Notes: generated from the sequence alone by a model not told the origin. 64,000 bases of DNA from Aquilaria yunnanensis (GCA_039654915.1 CM077599.1:2048501-2112500), one strand, 5' to 3'. Numbered from the stretch's first letter, positions 23,300-34,529 are shown. Program-made: numbers and translations.

Positions 23300-25214
23300 A
23301 TTATAAGTAATCAGAGTGAAGAAAGAGGGAAAAATTTTTAATGGGTGGGTTTTGAAATGTTTTTAACAATTTTTAAACTCACATCCTTAAATGAATGAAC
23401 TTTTAGATTTATCACTGAGGTAAGACATAAAATTTAATAATGAATTTTCGACCATCTCTTTCTAGAAAAAAAAAACATTAAGAATACAACCAATAATTAA
23501 TGAAGACGACCACCACATTGATGTAAGCACATATTATCTTGTCAATCTAAGCCTATCTTAATAAGGCTTTGGCTCCTTAAATATTTGTTAAACTAATAGA
23601 GCCTTTGCTATTTGATCAATGTTCATCTGATTCACGACATGCATTTAACAATTAATTGTTGTCCAAGAGTAACAATAATTAAATTTTCTCTCTTAAAGAT
23701 TAAATGTTTATTATATTAAGCATTAATTAATCTCCTCTGGGCTTTTCATTGTTCAAAGTCTAAACCAAACTTTTGCAGACCTGGCTACACGTAGGGCACA
23801 ATGACATTAAGTACCATCCAAAACAGCACATGGCTTATTCTTTATGCGTATTTATAGTGACCATCGTGTTTTTAACTATATATACACTTATTGTTTATGG
23901 GACCAAGGTCTGATTAATTGATGTAATTATGTAGTTTTTTTTTTATCATTCTTTATTTTGGATGGATTTAACTAACTTGTATATGGAGTGGAAAATGAAG
24001 GTCTGTTTGGTAATTGCTAGGAGTTCACATGTCATTAAAGAAATTGGAAGATTCTCCCTTTCCACCGCACACACACAACTCAGAATATAGACCCACAAAT
24101 CATGCCTTAAACAGCTCAATTTAGATTTTGTTCCTTGACATCAATGCTTAAGCTAGCATTTATCTTGTTGATTAATAAGTTTTCAAACCAACAAAGTTAA
24201 TTATTAGTTAATTAATTTTTCTGCAATCAATGTCATTTAGAAGTTAATACTATATTGGTTTAATAATTTGTTCAATAACATTTTTCCATAATGTGACCAA
24301 TTTTTTTAAGGTTTGAGTAAGTAAAAATTTATAAAATTTAATTATGTTTTTTAAAAAAATACTATTCGATAGATTGTTATATTTATATAGTATTAGCTTT
24401 CAACTAACATTATTTCTATACAAAAAAAATCATAAAAATAAAAATAAAAATAAGCTATCATAGATAAATCCAACTTGAGTTTAAACAAATTGGCGTAAGT
24501 ATTGATAGCTGAAATTAAATATTTTTTAAGTCGATACTCGTCATCACCAAGTAGAGAGAAGTTAAATCTAGAAAAATAGTTATCTCCTGTTATGTTGTCC
24601 TATTGGGGTATTCGACTCCTCATATAATCTTTTTTTCCTTTAAAAAAAGAAGAAGAAAAGAAGAAAAGAAGAAAAGAAAAAGCCTCTTTTGTTATGTTAC
24701 GCGCGTTTGAGATCACATATATTTACGAACAATTTGTCCGTTTAAAAATTAATCTTGCACAAATTTTCTTTGTCATCAATTTAGCATGCATGTATATATA
24801 TGCAAGTCGATAATGTATATATGCATTAATTTGTTGTAACTTGAAAGTAAACATGAGTTTATTTATTTGAACTTATCATTAAAATCCTTTTTTCGAATCG
24901 TATGCGCCTACTTTTTAGTTATTTAACTTGATGTAATCTATTAAATCTTTCAATTTTTTTTTTGCTACACAGACAAGTTAAAGGAAATACAAAGAATTGA
25001 GAAAACAACAAAGAACCCTCATGTCATCGCTTTTCAAGATTACACTTACGCCTTTGACAAGCTGGCCGAATTTGTATACGTGCATTTTGGATCCTGTTAG
25101 GTGGTGCAAAGTGCAAAAACATTTTACAAAACCCTTTTAGTACTTTTAAATAATTTAAAAATAATGATTTCAAAAAGATAATTTAGAAATAATTATCATC
25201 TGTCTAATCAAAGG
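23300..25214. other. Intergenic DNA, nothing recognised
   Basis: AT-rich spacer with a GAAAA-rich run near 24645-24680. No gene, RNA gene or transposon ends that I can support. Confidence 0.4.
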
Positions 25215-25217
25215 CAC

Positions 25218-25400
25218 ATGCCTAGCCCTTTGGCTTAGTGGCAAAAGAGTCAAAGGGATATGTACAAGGTCCGAGGTTCAAACTCTGATATCCCTTATTC
25301 ACTCATATAATCACATAATACTAATTCGAGTGTCTTCCGAATCTCAAAGAAGCGACATTCCTCATTTTCCTTACATATGAATACTTTCTAACTCTTGCAA
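25218..25400 (+). mobile_element. tRNA-derived SINE-like sequence
   Basis: The text contains a pol III A-box-like TGGCTTAGTGG (about 25230) and, about 40 bp on, a B-box-like GGTTCAAACTC (about 25273), spaced as in tRNA-derived SINEs. It does not fold as a full tRNA (no acceptor stem), so it is not called a tRNA gene. The 3' limit and target duplication are uncertain. Confidence 0.5.
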
Positions 25401-25689
25401 CTTGTGTAGCATGTCTTTTTCATATTCAAAAACTTATTAATTAGAACTCATTATTTTTAATTATGTTAATTTTTCATACAGAAATAATATCATTTGGAAG
25501 CTCACACCAAAGGTTCGTCAAGATCAATATCTTATCTTGGATCATTTTTCTCCATACAAGATTGAGATAATAAGATTGGATCCTAGATTCTAAATCATAA
25601 GATCCTACTAAAAGCTAAAAATTCATTGTTTAAATAATATAATTCAAATAGAAAATTCATTATATTGAAAACCATAACAATAACACAAA

Positions 25690-25947
25690 CAGTGGTGGAA
25701 CCACCATGGGCCAGGGGGGGGGGGGGGAGTTGCCCCCCAAAAATTTCAGAAATTTGAAAATATGAGGTACTAACTTGGCTATTTTATGTGAAATTAAGGA
25801 CCATGTGAGAATTTTGGCCCCCCCAAATGGTTGAAGAACATACAAAGGGTAAATAGCGCCAAGAGTGATAAATCTTTACCTTTCATTGCGAATTTTCCCC
25901 TAACCTTTGAAATATTACATATCCATTCTAAACCATTCTGTCTCAAC

Positions 25948-25989
<42 letters not shown>

Positions 25990-26217
25990 GTCTGCTTAAG
26001 TGATGATTAATGAAAATAAAGTAATTATTTTAATAATTTTATTTAAAATATATATTACTTTAATACTATATACACCTAATAATTATTTAAATAATCTTTT
26101 ATAAAATTTAATTTCTATAAATAATTTTTTTCTGTTAAGTTTGGGTCATTGCTTGTCTCGCATCCACCTAGCCCTAGCCCCTAACCCCCCGAGCCTCAAA
26201 AGCTGGGTCCGCCACTA
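25690..26217. mobile_element. hAT-superfamily MITE with 8-bp duplication
   Basis: Starts CAGTGGTGGAACC and ends GGGTCCGCCACTA, giving the inverted repeat CAGTGGTGG/TAGTGGCGG common in plant hAT MITEs. A perfect 8-bp duplication AACACAAA flanks it at 25682-25689 and 26218-26225. A poly-G run (about 25714-25728) and a (CT)n microsatellite (about 25949-25984) lie inside. It is 528 bp with no transposase. Confidence 0.87.
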
Positions 26218-26225
26218 AACACAAA

Positions 26226-26694
26226 CACAACTATTACTACAACACAAGTAAAGTTCAAGCCTAATAAATCATACATCAACATAACCAACCCAATAACTAA
26301 CACAAATCTAAAAAAAAAAAAAATCATAAACAAACATATTATTGACAAATAAAAGAGTACTAATGAAGAGATGGTGAACGGTAGACTAGAGGAGGCACTT
26401 TCACTTTAGAAGTTTCGAGTCTTATCTTTTGGGAGATATGAGCTTTTTTTTTTTTTTTGTTCTTGTTTACTACAAATGAAGTCACATGATGACCACTAAG
26501 TTGGGTAGCTCAAGTTGGACCACAAGGGCCAATCACTTAATTTTTTTTTATAGCTAAAATGTAAGTAGTGTAACATAATAAAAATCATTGCTAAGTATAA
26601 TCAATAGGATCTTTCAATTCTAGTCGCAATATCACTCGGATCCTATCCTATCATCAATCCTATTATGCTTTTATATGGTTTCATGAAATTGAAT
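26226..26694. other. Intergenic DNA up to the large retrotransposon
   Basis: AT-rich, no gene recognised. It is the left flank of the insertion at 26700 and is continued at 53250 beyond the element. Confidence 0.4.
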
Positions 26695-26969
26695 CATAGT
26701 GTGGCAACGTCGGGTTTTCTGGAGTCGCCACCAATCGGTTTTCGCTCAGGTCGATTGGATACCTTAAAATATGGTCTGCGAGAGTTCGGGGATCGGGAGT
26801 ACGGTTACGCTAAAACAATATTGTTATAGCGCCCAAAATTGGCACCTTAGTTGATTTTAATTTTGTTTTACTTTGCTTTAAAAAAATTCAGTTAATTTTC
26901 AAACTAGAAATTTTAACTGAATTAGTTGAATGCGGATTTTTGGAAATTAATTTGTATAGAATTTTATAC

Positions 26970-27151
26970 TTCCGAACCATGGACTCTGCCGAGTCATTTG
27001 GACACGGAAGATTTTGATTCCGAACCATGGACTCTGCCGAGTCATTTGGACACAGAAGATTTTGATTCCGAACCATGGACTCTGCCGAGTCATTTGGACA
27101 CGGAAGATTTTGATTCCGAACCATGGACTCTGCCGAGTCATTTGGACACGG
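26970..27151. repeat. 48-bp tandem repeat in the LTR (4 copies)
   Basis: Four copies, the last partial, of a unit containing CCGAACCATGGACTCTGCCG and GAGTCATTTGGACACGG. GACTC/GAGTC and CCA/TGG are self-complementary inside the unit. Diverged single copies occur at about 27247 and 28672. The same array is at 49518-49699. Frames through it are artefacts of the unit length (divisible by 3). Confidence 0.85.
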
Positions 27152-27383
27152 AATTTGGTGAAATTTTAAACAATTTTATCCATATTGTAAAAATATGGAT
27201 TTTTATCTGTTTATTTAATTTGTTTATTTTAAAAAGTTTGATATTTTCCAAACCGTAGATCCTACCGGATCATCCGGATATGGAAATTGATTTATCGTAA
27301 TTATTTAATTCTTATTATTATGAAATTAATTTTTAAATGGTAATTCTTTTTGTTTATGAATGATTTTTAATACTAACTAAAAA

Positions 27384-27790
27384 ATTTATCTTTATATTTT
27401 TTACTTTTTTTTTACTTTCTTTCTTTTTCTTCTTTTTTTACTTATTTTTACTTCTTTTTTAATTTCTTTTAATTTCTTTTCTTTTCTTTCTTTTTTATTC
27501 TTTTCTTTCTTTCTTTGCTTTTTCTTTTTCTTTCTTTTATCTTTCTTTTCTTTTTCTTATATTTCCTTTTTTTCTTTATCTTATCTTTCTTTTATTTTTC
27601 TTTCTTATCTTTCTTTTATTTTTCTTGTCTTTTCTTTCTTTCTTTTCTTATCTTATCTTTTCTTTTATATTTTTTTTATCTTTCTTTTCTTTCTTATCTT
27701 TCTTTTATTTTTGTTTCTTATCTTTCTTTTATTTTTCTTATCTTTCTTTTTTTTCTTGTTTACTTTTTTTGTTTTTCTTGTTTAATGAAA
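27384..27790 (+). repeat. Pyrimidine-rich (CTTT)n tract in the LTR
   Basis: About 400 bp almost purely of T and C on the plus strand (purine-rich in the element's sense). The long open frames it gives are low-complexity artefacts. The same tract is repeated at about 49932-50338. Confidence 0.8.
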
Positions 27791-29039
27791 GATATTTATT
27801 ATTTTAAAGGATTACTCAATTTATAAAAGAATTAAAAAAAATAATAATTAATTTTTATTTAATAAGAAGTTAATTTAAAAGAATTAAAGAGTTTAAAAAT
27901 AAAAATTTTGATCATGGTACGGGGCGTTGTTACTCAGCCAGACCCTCTTCACCAGGTGAAGCAGCTCAAAAGCGGGCACGAGACAGTTTCCAGCCAATAT
28001 ACCATGAACTAAAAAAAATTTTTATTTTTATTTTTATTTTTTATTATTTTTTTATTATTATTTTTTTTTTATTAAGAGAATCAAAAATTTTAAACAAAAG
28101 AAGAAAAGTTTTGATATTTATTTAATTTATTTTTGGAATAAAAGATTATTTAACCGAAAACTTATATGTATTTTAAAACAAAAGTCTTGATATTTTTATT
28201 TTTATATTCTTCTTTGTTTGATGAAAGATTTTTTTTTAATTTTAATTTATATTTCTGAAAATATATCTAATCAATAAGTCAAAAATATTTAAGAGAAAAT
28301 TCAATTATTTTTGTTTTATTTTGTATTATTTTGAAATTATTTGATTAAGATTTTTATAAAGGAAACAAAAAGTTATATCTTTTAATAAGTAAAATATTAC
28401 TGAATAAAATATTAACCCAAAATTTTTATTCTTTTCATTCTTTTTATTAATAAAGAAAACTAAAAAAAAAAATTATATTTTTAAAAGAAATAAATAAAAT
28501 ATTATTGAAAAATATTAACTCAAAAATTTTACGCTTTTTATTCTTTTTAATAAAGAAAACTAAAAAAAATTATATATTAATAGATAATTAATATATTAGT
28601 CTAAAGTTTTTTTTTTATTTTTTATAAAGAAAAAAAAATTTATTTATATATTTTATTTTAAAAATATTTCCGAGCCATGGATCCTGGCGGATCATTTGGT
28701 CATGGAGTTTTAATTAAATTTTTTTATTTCATTAATTATTAATTTTAAAGATGTATTAAAAGAATGGTTTTATGTTTATTTATTTATTTATTTTATTTTT
28801 GAATTATTTCATTATGTTTGTTTATTAAAAGGAATAAAAACTTTGTTTCAAAATAAAAAAAAGTAATTTTTATTAGCCTTTAGAAAATTATTCACATAAA
28901 ATTCCCTTTTTTATCTTTTAATCATAAAAAAAATTCAATTAATAAAGTGGGGCTTTTTGGCCATCCACTTTAATAACACAATAATAATAAAAGTTAGCAC
29001 AATTAATATAGTTAGATTAGTTGGATTAGTTAGTTAATA

Positions 29040-29610
29040 ACAATAAAAAAGGTTAGTAAAAGTTAGATTAAATTAATTAACAACAATAATAAAAATTAGC
29101 CAAGTTTAATTAAATTAATGGTTAACAACAATAATAAAAAGTTAGTCAAGTTAATTAAGTTAATTAATTACAACAAAAATAAAAGTTAGACAATTTAATT
29201 AATTTAATTAATTAACAACAATAATAAAAGTTAGCCAAGTTTAATTAAGTTAATTAATTAACAACAATAAATAAAAATTAACCAAGTTTAATTAAGTTAA
29301 TTAATTAACAACAATAAAAGTTAGCCAAGTTTAATTAAGTTAATTAATTAACAACAATAAATAAAAATTAGCCAAGTTTAATTAAGTTAATTAATTAACA
29401 ACAATAAATAAAAATTAGCCAAGTTTAATTAATTTAATTAATTAACAACAATAAATAAAAGTTAGCCAAGTTTAATTAAGTTAATTAATTACAACAAAAA
29501 TAAAAGTTAGCCAAGTTTAATTAAGTTAATTAATTACAACAAAAATAAAAGTTAGACAATTTAATTAATTATTAACAACAATAATAATAAAGGTTAGTAA
29601 AAATTAGCAA
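29040..29610. repeat. AT-rich 47-bp tandem array in the LTR
   Basis: About ten to twelve imperfect copies of a unit with TTAGCCAAGTTTAATTAAG, TTAATTAATTAACAACAATAA and A-rich spacer. The unit is itself palindromic around TTAATTAATTAA. Counterpart at about 51588-52158 in the other LTR. Confidence 0.8.
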
Positions 29611-29839
29611 GTTAGTTGTTAGTTGCTAATAACAAAAAAAAAAAAGGTTAGTAATAATAACAATAATAAACAAATAAATAAACAAGTAAAAAAAATAAAT
29701 GAGTTAGTTAATTAATTTTCTGCAAAGACAAAATAAAAAGGTTAGTGACCTAATAGAAAGAAATTGAAAAGATGATGGGTGAAACAAGGGTTTACCCTTT
29801 TAGTTTTGAATTTTGAATCCCAGGAAATGAGAACGACGA

Positions 29840-30036
29840 CGGCGCGAGGGGGGGAAGGGAAGGGGCAGCTGGCGGCACGGCCAGGGGCAGGGGGCGACGG
29901 CGTGGGGCACGGGGGGGGGGGGGGGGCCGGCGGTGGGCAGGGGCGACGCGGCGGCGGGCAGGGGTGGCGCCGGGCAGGGGCGGCGGCGGCGGGCGGCGAG
30001 GGGCACGGCGGAGAGAGAGAGAGAGAGAGAGAGAGG
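29840..30036. repeat. GC-rich segment with (GA)n tract in the LTR
   Basis: A sharp switch to G-rich GGCGGCGGGCAGGGG-type sequence, ending in a (GA)n run (about 30011-30034). The frames of up to 113 aa across it and its copy at about 52388-52584 are Gly/Arg or Pro/Ala low-complexity and I do not call them genes. A poly-G run differs slightly in length between the LTRs. Confidence 0.7.
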
Positions 30037-30179
30037 GAACAGCAGTGAAAAAAAATTTGGCTTTCTGGGGAAGAAGGGAAGAGGTCTGGGGCTAAGGGCT
30101 GTAATTTTCTCTTTTTTTTGAAACGGAGCTCTAAGTTTTTTTTCTATTTTTTTATGTGTTCAGCACAAAATTTGGGGGG

Positions 30180-30189
30180 CTATTTATAG
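30180..30189 (-). promoter_or_regulatory. LTR TATA box (3' LTR copy)
   Basis: Minus-strand CTATAAATAG about 510 bp into the LTR, the best TATA box in the U3 part. The functional copy in the 5' LTR is at 52727-52736. Confidence 0.65.
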
Positions 30190-30697
30190 AGGAAGTTTAG
30201 CTGAACTGTTGATGGATAAATTAATAAAAAAATCCAAACTTATCTCTTAAATTGGTAAAATGACAGTTTTAGTCCTTTACGTCTCTCAGCCTCTGGATAA
30301 GTTCCTGAAGCTTCTGATTTTGACAATTTTGTCGTTTTCTGTCAATTTGAGCCAAAAACGTCGGCAGGCTCAAAATTTTATGTGACAAACTGCCAAATGC
30401 TCCTGGAACTTTCAGAATTTGTCAATTTTACCTGAAACTTCTTAATTTTGTCATTTTTACCTCAAACTTTTAAATTTTGTCATTTTTATGGAGTTTTCTT
30501 TTTTTTCTTTCAAACATACATATATACACACATATATCAAATCTTCACAAAACAAAACAAAAAAAAAAAATATATATATTTTAAACTAATTAAAAAAAAT
30601 TTAGTAATAATAATAACAATAATAATAATAATACATTTTTTTAATTTAATTTTTTTTTAAAATTATTTTAATGGCCGGACGAAATTGGGTGTCAACA

Positions 30698-30710
30698 GCT
30701 GCCCCCCTTT
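30698..30710 (-). other. Polypurine tract of the Ogre-type element
   Basis: Minus strand AAAGGGGGGCAGC directly before the 3' LTR start TGTTGACA. The G-rich run is the expected primer for plus-strand DNA synthesis and fixes the element's orientation as minus. Confidence 0.85.
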
Positions 30711-30803
30711 GCATGCTTCATGGGACATGATGTATGCAAAGTTAGTTACCAAATTTCGTCCAGCTTAGCTAGGCATTGAAAACCTTCTCGCCGCCTAAAC
30801 TCT

Positions 30804-33110
30804 GAGGTTTAAGGAAAGGTCCTTAGAACCTCTAACGATAGGAAAGGTTCTATCGTTGTAAGATGGACTGAATGATTGATTGTTTGTTTGAGGTTTAAGG
30901 AAAGGTCCTTAGAACCTCTAACGATAGGAAAGGTTCTATCGTTGTAAGATGGACTGAATGATTGATTGTTTGTTTGAGGTTTAAGGAAAGATCCTTAGAA
31001 CCCCTAACGATAGGAAAGGTTCTATCGTTGTAAGATGGACTGAATGATTGATTGTTTGTTTGAGGTTAAGGAAAGATCCTTAGAACCTCTAACGATAGGA
31101 AAGGTTCTATCGTTGTAAGATGGACTGAATGATTGATTGTTTGTTTGAGGTTTAAGGAAAGGTCCTTGGAACCTCTAACGATAGGAAAGGTTCTATCGTT
31201 GTAAGATGGACTGAATGATTGATTGTTTGTTTGAGGTTTAAGGAAAGGTCCTTAGAACCTCTAACGATAGGAAAGGTTCTATCGTTGTAAGATGGACTGA
31301 ATGATTGATTGTTTGTTTGAGGTTTAAGGAAAGGTCCTTGGAACCTCTAACGATAGGAAAGGTTCTATCGTTGTAAGATGGACTGAATGATTGATTGTTT
31401 GTTTGAGGTTTAAGGAAAGGTCCTTAGAACCTCTAACGATAGGAAAGGTTCTATCGTTGTAAGATGGACTGAATGATTGATTGTTTGTTTGAGGTTTAAG
31501 GAAAGATCCTTAGAACCCCTAACGATAGGAAAGGTTCTATCGTTGTAAGATGGACTGAATGATTGATTGTTTGTTTGAGGTTAAGGAAAGATCCTTAGAA
31601 CCTTTAACGATAGGAAAGGTTCTATCGTTGTAAGATGGACTGAATGATTGATTGTTTGTTTGAGGTTTAAGGAAAGATCCTTAGAACCCCTAACGATAGG
31701 AAAGGTTCTATCGTTGTAAGATGGACTGAATGATTGATTGTTTGTTTGAGGTTAAGGAAAGATCCTTAGAACCTCTAACGATAGGAAAGGTTCTATCGTT
31801 GTAAGATGGACTGAATGATTGATTGTTTGTTTGAGGTTTAAGGAAAGGTCCTTGGAACCTCTAACGATAGGAAAGGTTCTATCGTTGTAAGATGGACTGA
31901 ATGATTGATTGTTTGTTTGAGGTTTAAGGAAAGGTCCTTAGAACCTCTAACGATAGGAAAGGTTCTATCGTTGTAAGATGGACTGAATGATTGATTGTTT
32001 GTTTGAGGTTTAAGGAAAGGTCCTTGGAACCTCTAACGATAGGAAAGGTTCTATCGTTGTAAGATGGACTGAATGATTGATTGTTTGTTTGAGGTTTAAG
32101 GAAAGGTCCTTAGAACCTCTAACGATAGGAAAGGTTCTATCGTTGTAAGATGGACTGAATGATTGATTGTTTGTTTGAGGTTTAAGGAAAGATCCTTAGA
32201 ACCTCTAACGATAGGAAAGGTTCTATCGTTGTAAGATGGACTGAATGATTGATTGTTTGTTTGAGGTTAAGGAAAGATCCTTAGAACCTCTAACGATAGG
32301 AAAGGTTCTATCGTTGTAAGATGGACTGAATGATTGATTGTTTGTTTGAGGTTTAAGGAAAGGTCCTTAGAACCTCTAACGATAGGAAAGGTTCTATCGT
32401 TGTAAGATGGACTGAATGATTGATTGTTTGTTTGAGGTTTAAGGAAAGGTCCTTAGAACCTCTAACGATAGGAAAGGTTCTATCGTTGTAAGATGGACTG
32501 AATGATTGATTGTTTGTTTGAGGTTTAAGGAAAGGTCCTTAGAACCTCTAACGATAGGAAAGGTTCTATCGTTGTAAGATGGACTGAATGATTGATTGTT
32601 TGTTTGAGGTTAAGGAAAGATCCTTAGAACCTCTAACGATAGGAAAGGTTCTATCGTTGTAAGATGGACTGAATGATTGATTGTTTGTTTGAGGTTTAAG
32701 GAAAGGTCCTTAGAACCTCTAACGATAGGAAAGGTTCTATCGTTGTAAGATGGACTAAATGATTGATTGTTTGTTTGAGGTTAAGGAAAGTTCCTTAGAA
32801 CCTCTAACGATAGGAAAGGTTCTATCGTTGTAAGATGGACTGAATGATTGATTGTTTGTTTGAGGTTTAAGGAAAGTTCCTTAGAACCTCTAACGATAGG
32901 AAAGGTTCTATCGTTGTAAGATGGACTGAATGATTGATTGTTTGTTTGAGGTTTAAGGAAAGGTCCTTAGAACCTCTAACGATAGGAAAGGTTCTATCGT
33001 TGTAAGATGGATTGAATGATTGATTGTTTGTTTGAGGTTTAAGGAAAGGTCCTTGGAACCTCTAACGATAGGAAAGGTTCTATCGTTGTAAGATGGACTG
33101 AATGATTGAT
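30804..33110 (-). repeat. 86-bp satellite array (about 27 copies) near the 3' LTR
   Basis: About 27 head-to-tail units of 86 bp (some 85 bp, with GAGGTTAAGG instead of GAGGTTTAAGG). Each contains self-complementary pieces: AAGGA/TCCTT, AGAACCT/AGGTTCT and AACGATA/TATCGTT around a short loop. Variants (GGTCC/GATCC/GTTCC, TTAG/TTGG, CCTCT/CCCCT) recur in an order suggesting an eight-unit higher-order repeat. Variable satellites before the 3' LTR are known in Ogre elements. No coding content. Confidence 0.95.
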
Positions 33111-33111
33111 C

Positions 33112-33295
33112 TCGAGGCAAAGGTTCCATCCTTAAAACCCCGATGATGAAAATTGGTTGTTTTCGAGGCAAAGGTTCCTTCCTTAAAACCCCGATGATGA
33201 AAATTGATTGTTTTCGAGGCAAAGGTTCCATCCTTAAAACCCCGATGATGAAAATTGATTTTGAGGCTAAGGAGCTTTCCTTAGGACCTCGAGCG
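33112..33295 (-). repeat. 51-bp tandem repeat (3 copies) plus diverged unit
   Basis: Three copies of a unit with CGAGGCAAAGGTTCCATCC and CCCCGATGATGAAAATTG, followed by a diverged copy with GAGGCTAAGGAG and TCCTTAGGACCTCGAG. The last resembles the start of the 86-bp unit, so both arrays may share an ancestor. Confidence 0.75.
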
Positions 33296-33811
33296 AAATT
33301 TATATGAAAGTAATTGAAATTGGAATAATTTTCTTCGAAAGTGTGAATTTTCATAATAGGTGAGTGCAAAAATTTAAACTTCGATAAGATGAGTGAATCT
33401 TGATGATGACAATAACACTGACAAATTATGTAAAGGGAACGGATGTTTGGAATCAATATCCAAGGTTCATCTAATATTTTCTTCAGTAAATATAGATTCC
33501 CTTGTGAGATATGTCATCCAAATAAGGTTAAAGCTTAACTACCCCAAAATGTTATGCCTAGTAGACCTAATAGGATGCGTCTCAAGAGTAATAAAAATTA
33601 CTCTTTACTCAGCCATTCCAACCTAAAGGCATTGTCGCATGGTTTTAATATCAGCATGGACGAAACTATCTTATATATAAAAAAAAGAAATTCCCTGAAA
33701 AGAAAAACTGAAACGCGAAAGAAAATGCTGATAATAAAACTAAAGGACAAGAAAAACGGATCAGATAGCTTCTTTCTTCCACAATACTTCAACAGGGTGA
33801 GTAGAGGACCA

Positions 33812-34441
33812 TTATGGGAGTGAACTGGTCGGGAAAGACTGTCGTGTCCAGTCTATCTGAATCATTGCTGGATCTGGTTCAGGAACAAAAGCTTGTATTT
33901 TATCTAGCAATTCTTCAGCAGTTGTTGCGGATATTATGATTCGCCGTGCCACTCTTGATATGAAATTCTTCTGCATAGCATAATCCATAAAAGCTATCAG
34001 ACCTGTAAAGAAATTGTTAACATTTAAAAGCCCAATGGGTTTCTTATGCAAATTAAGTTGGGCCATGGAAGCAATTTGAAAGACTTCTCCCAACGTGCCA
34101 AAACCACCTGGTAGAGCGATAAAAGCATCAGCATTTAAAAGCATTTGTAACACACGCTCTTGCAAATTTTTAACCACTAATTCTTCTCCAATCGTGCCCC
34201 CAGAAATAAATTTCAGAGGTCCAGGGATAATACCCAGAACTTGACTTCCTCCTAGAGATGCTGCTGATGCTACATCTCCCATTAATCCGACACTACCTCC
34301 TCCATAAACTAAATGTATTTTTCGCTCAGCTAATACTCTTCCCAAATGGTTGGCTGCTTTTAAATACTCTTCATCTTTTCCAGGAAAAGCCCCAGAAAAT
34401 ACACAAATACTTCGGGATTTACGAGTTGGGGTTTTCTCCAT
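33812..34441 (-). CDS. LOG: LOG-type cytokinin riboside 5'-monophosphate phosphoribohydrolase (retrotransposon cargo)
   Basis: Role: LOG enzymes release active cytokinin bases from their riboside monophosphates, usually in the cytosol. Seen: 209 codons from the ATG at 34441, a normal LOG length. The Rossmann-like start is ICVFSGAFPGKDEEY, followed by HLVYGGGSVGLMG and LGIIPGPL, then an Arg in the LQERV helix and the signature PGGFGTLGE (PGGxGTxxE, catalytic Glu kept), then KPIGLLNVNNFF. The usual GTLEE is GTLGE here and the common QRK is QER, so activity is likely but unproven. Start choice: an in-frame extension to 34528 is open, but a TATA box at 34474-34482 lies inside it, so the shorter form fits. 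Plant LOG genes normally have several introns; this copy has none, which points to capture through RNA. It lies in the same sense as the retrotransposon, downstream of pol. Confidence 0.93.
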   Translation of the reverse strand: MEKTPTRKSRSICVFSGAFPGKDEEYLKAANHLGRVLAERKIHLVYGGGSVGLMGDVASAASLGGSQVLGIIPGPLKFISGGTIGEELVVKNLQERVLQMLLNADAFIALPGGFGTLGEVFQIASMAQLNLHKKPIGLLNVNNFFTGLIAFMDYAMQKNFISRVARRIIISATTAEELLDKIQAFVPEPDPAMIQIDWTRQSFPTSSLP

Positions 34442-34473
34442 TCCTATCCTTATCCTTGTGAGAAAAGAGGATA

Positions 34474-34482
34474 TATTTATAG
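34474..34482 (-). promoter_or_regulatory. TATA box of the LOG cargo gene
   Basis: Minus strand CTATAAATA, 33 bp upstream of the LOG ATG (34441). It matches the TATA boxes before Cys-rich copies 1-3, suggesting an independent promoter. The short distance implies a very short leader. Confidence 0.6.
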
Positions 34483-34529
34483 AGATGAAGAGATAAGGCA
34501 ATAATTTTATTTTCAAGAGTGGATACATT

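Larger units (their letters stand above)
26700..30697 (-). repeat. 3' LTR of the Ogre-type element
   Basis: A 3998-bp LTR; on the minus strand it starts TGTTGACACCCAATTTCG, a typical Ty3/gypsy LTR start, and ends GTTGCCACA. Contents from the minus-strand start: a short U3 with TATA box at 30180-30189, a GC-rich GA tract (about 29835-30035), an AT-rich array of about 47-bp units (about 29040-29610), a 100-bp GC island (27908-28010), a pyrimidine-rich tract (about 27390-27790) and four 48-bp units (26970-27151). If transcription starts near 30155, R plus U5 spans about 3.4 kb. Confidence 0.95.

Noticed and set aside
25225..25300. Possible tRNA gene
   Set aside because: A- and B-box-like motifs are present but no acceptor stem or complete cloverleaf; read as a SINE.
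26888..27258. Repeat-encoded frames on both strands (and copies at 49436-49806)
   Set aside because: Produced by the 48-bp LTR repeat, open on both strands by period; no start context or homology.
27515..27826. Phe/Leu/Ser-rich hydrophobic frames (and copies at 50063-50374, 62226-62675)
   Set aside because: Low-complexity CTTT tracts mimic membrane proteins.
29779..30121. Gly/Arg-rich frames in the LTR GC island (and copy at 52327-52668)
   Set aside because: Simple-sequence composition ending in a (GA)n run; no domain and no codon bias.
30804..33110. CRISPR-like look of a regular 86-bp repeat
   Set aside because: Units are contiguous with no unique spacers, in plant DNA inside a retrotransposon: a satellite.
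32953..33456. 167-aa minus-strand frame
   Set aside because: Most of it is the 51-bp and 86-bp repeats translated; no family signal.
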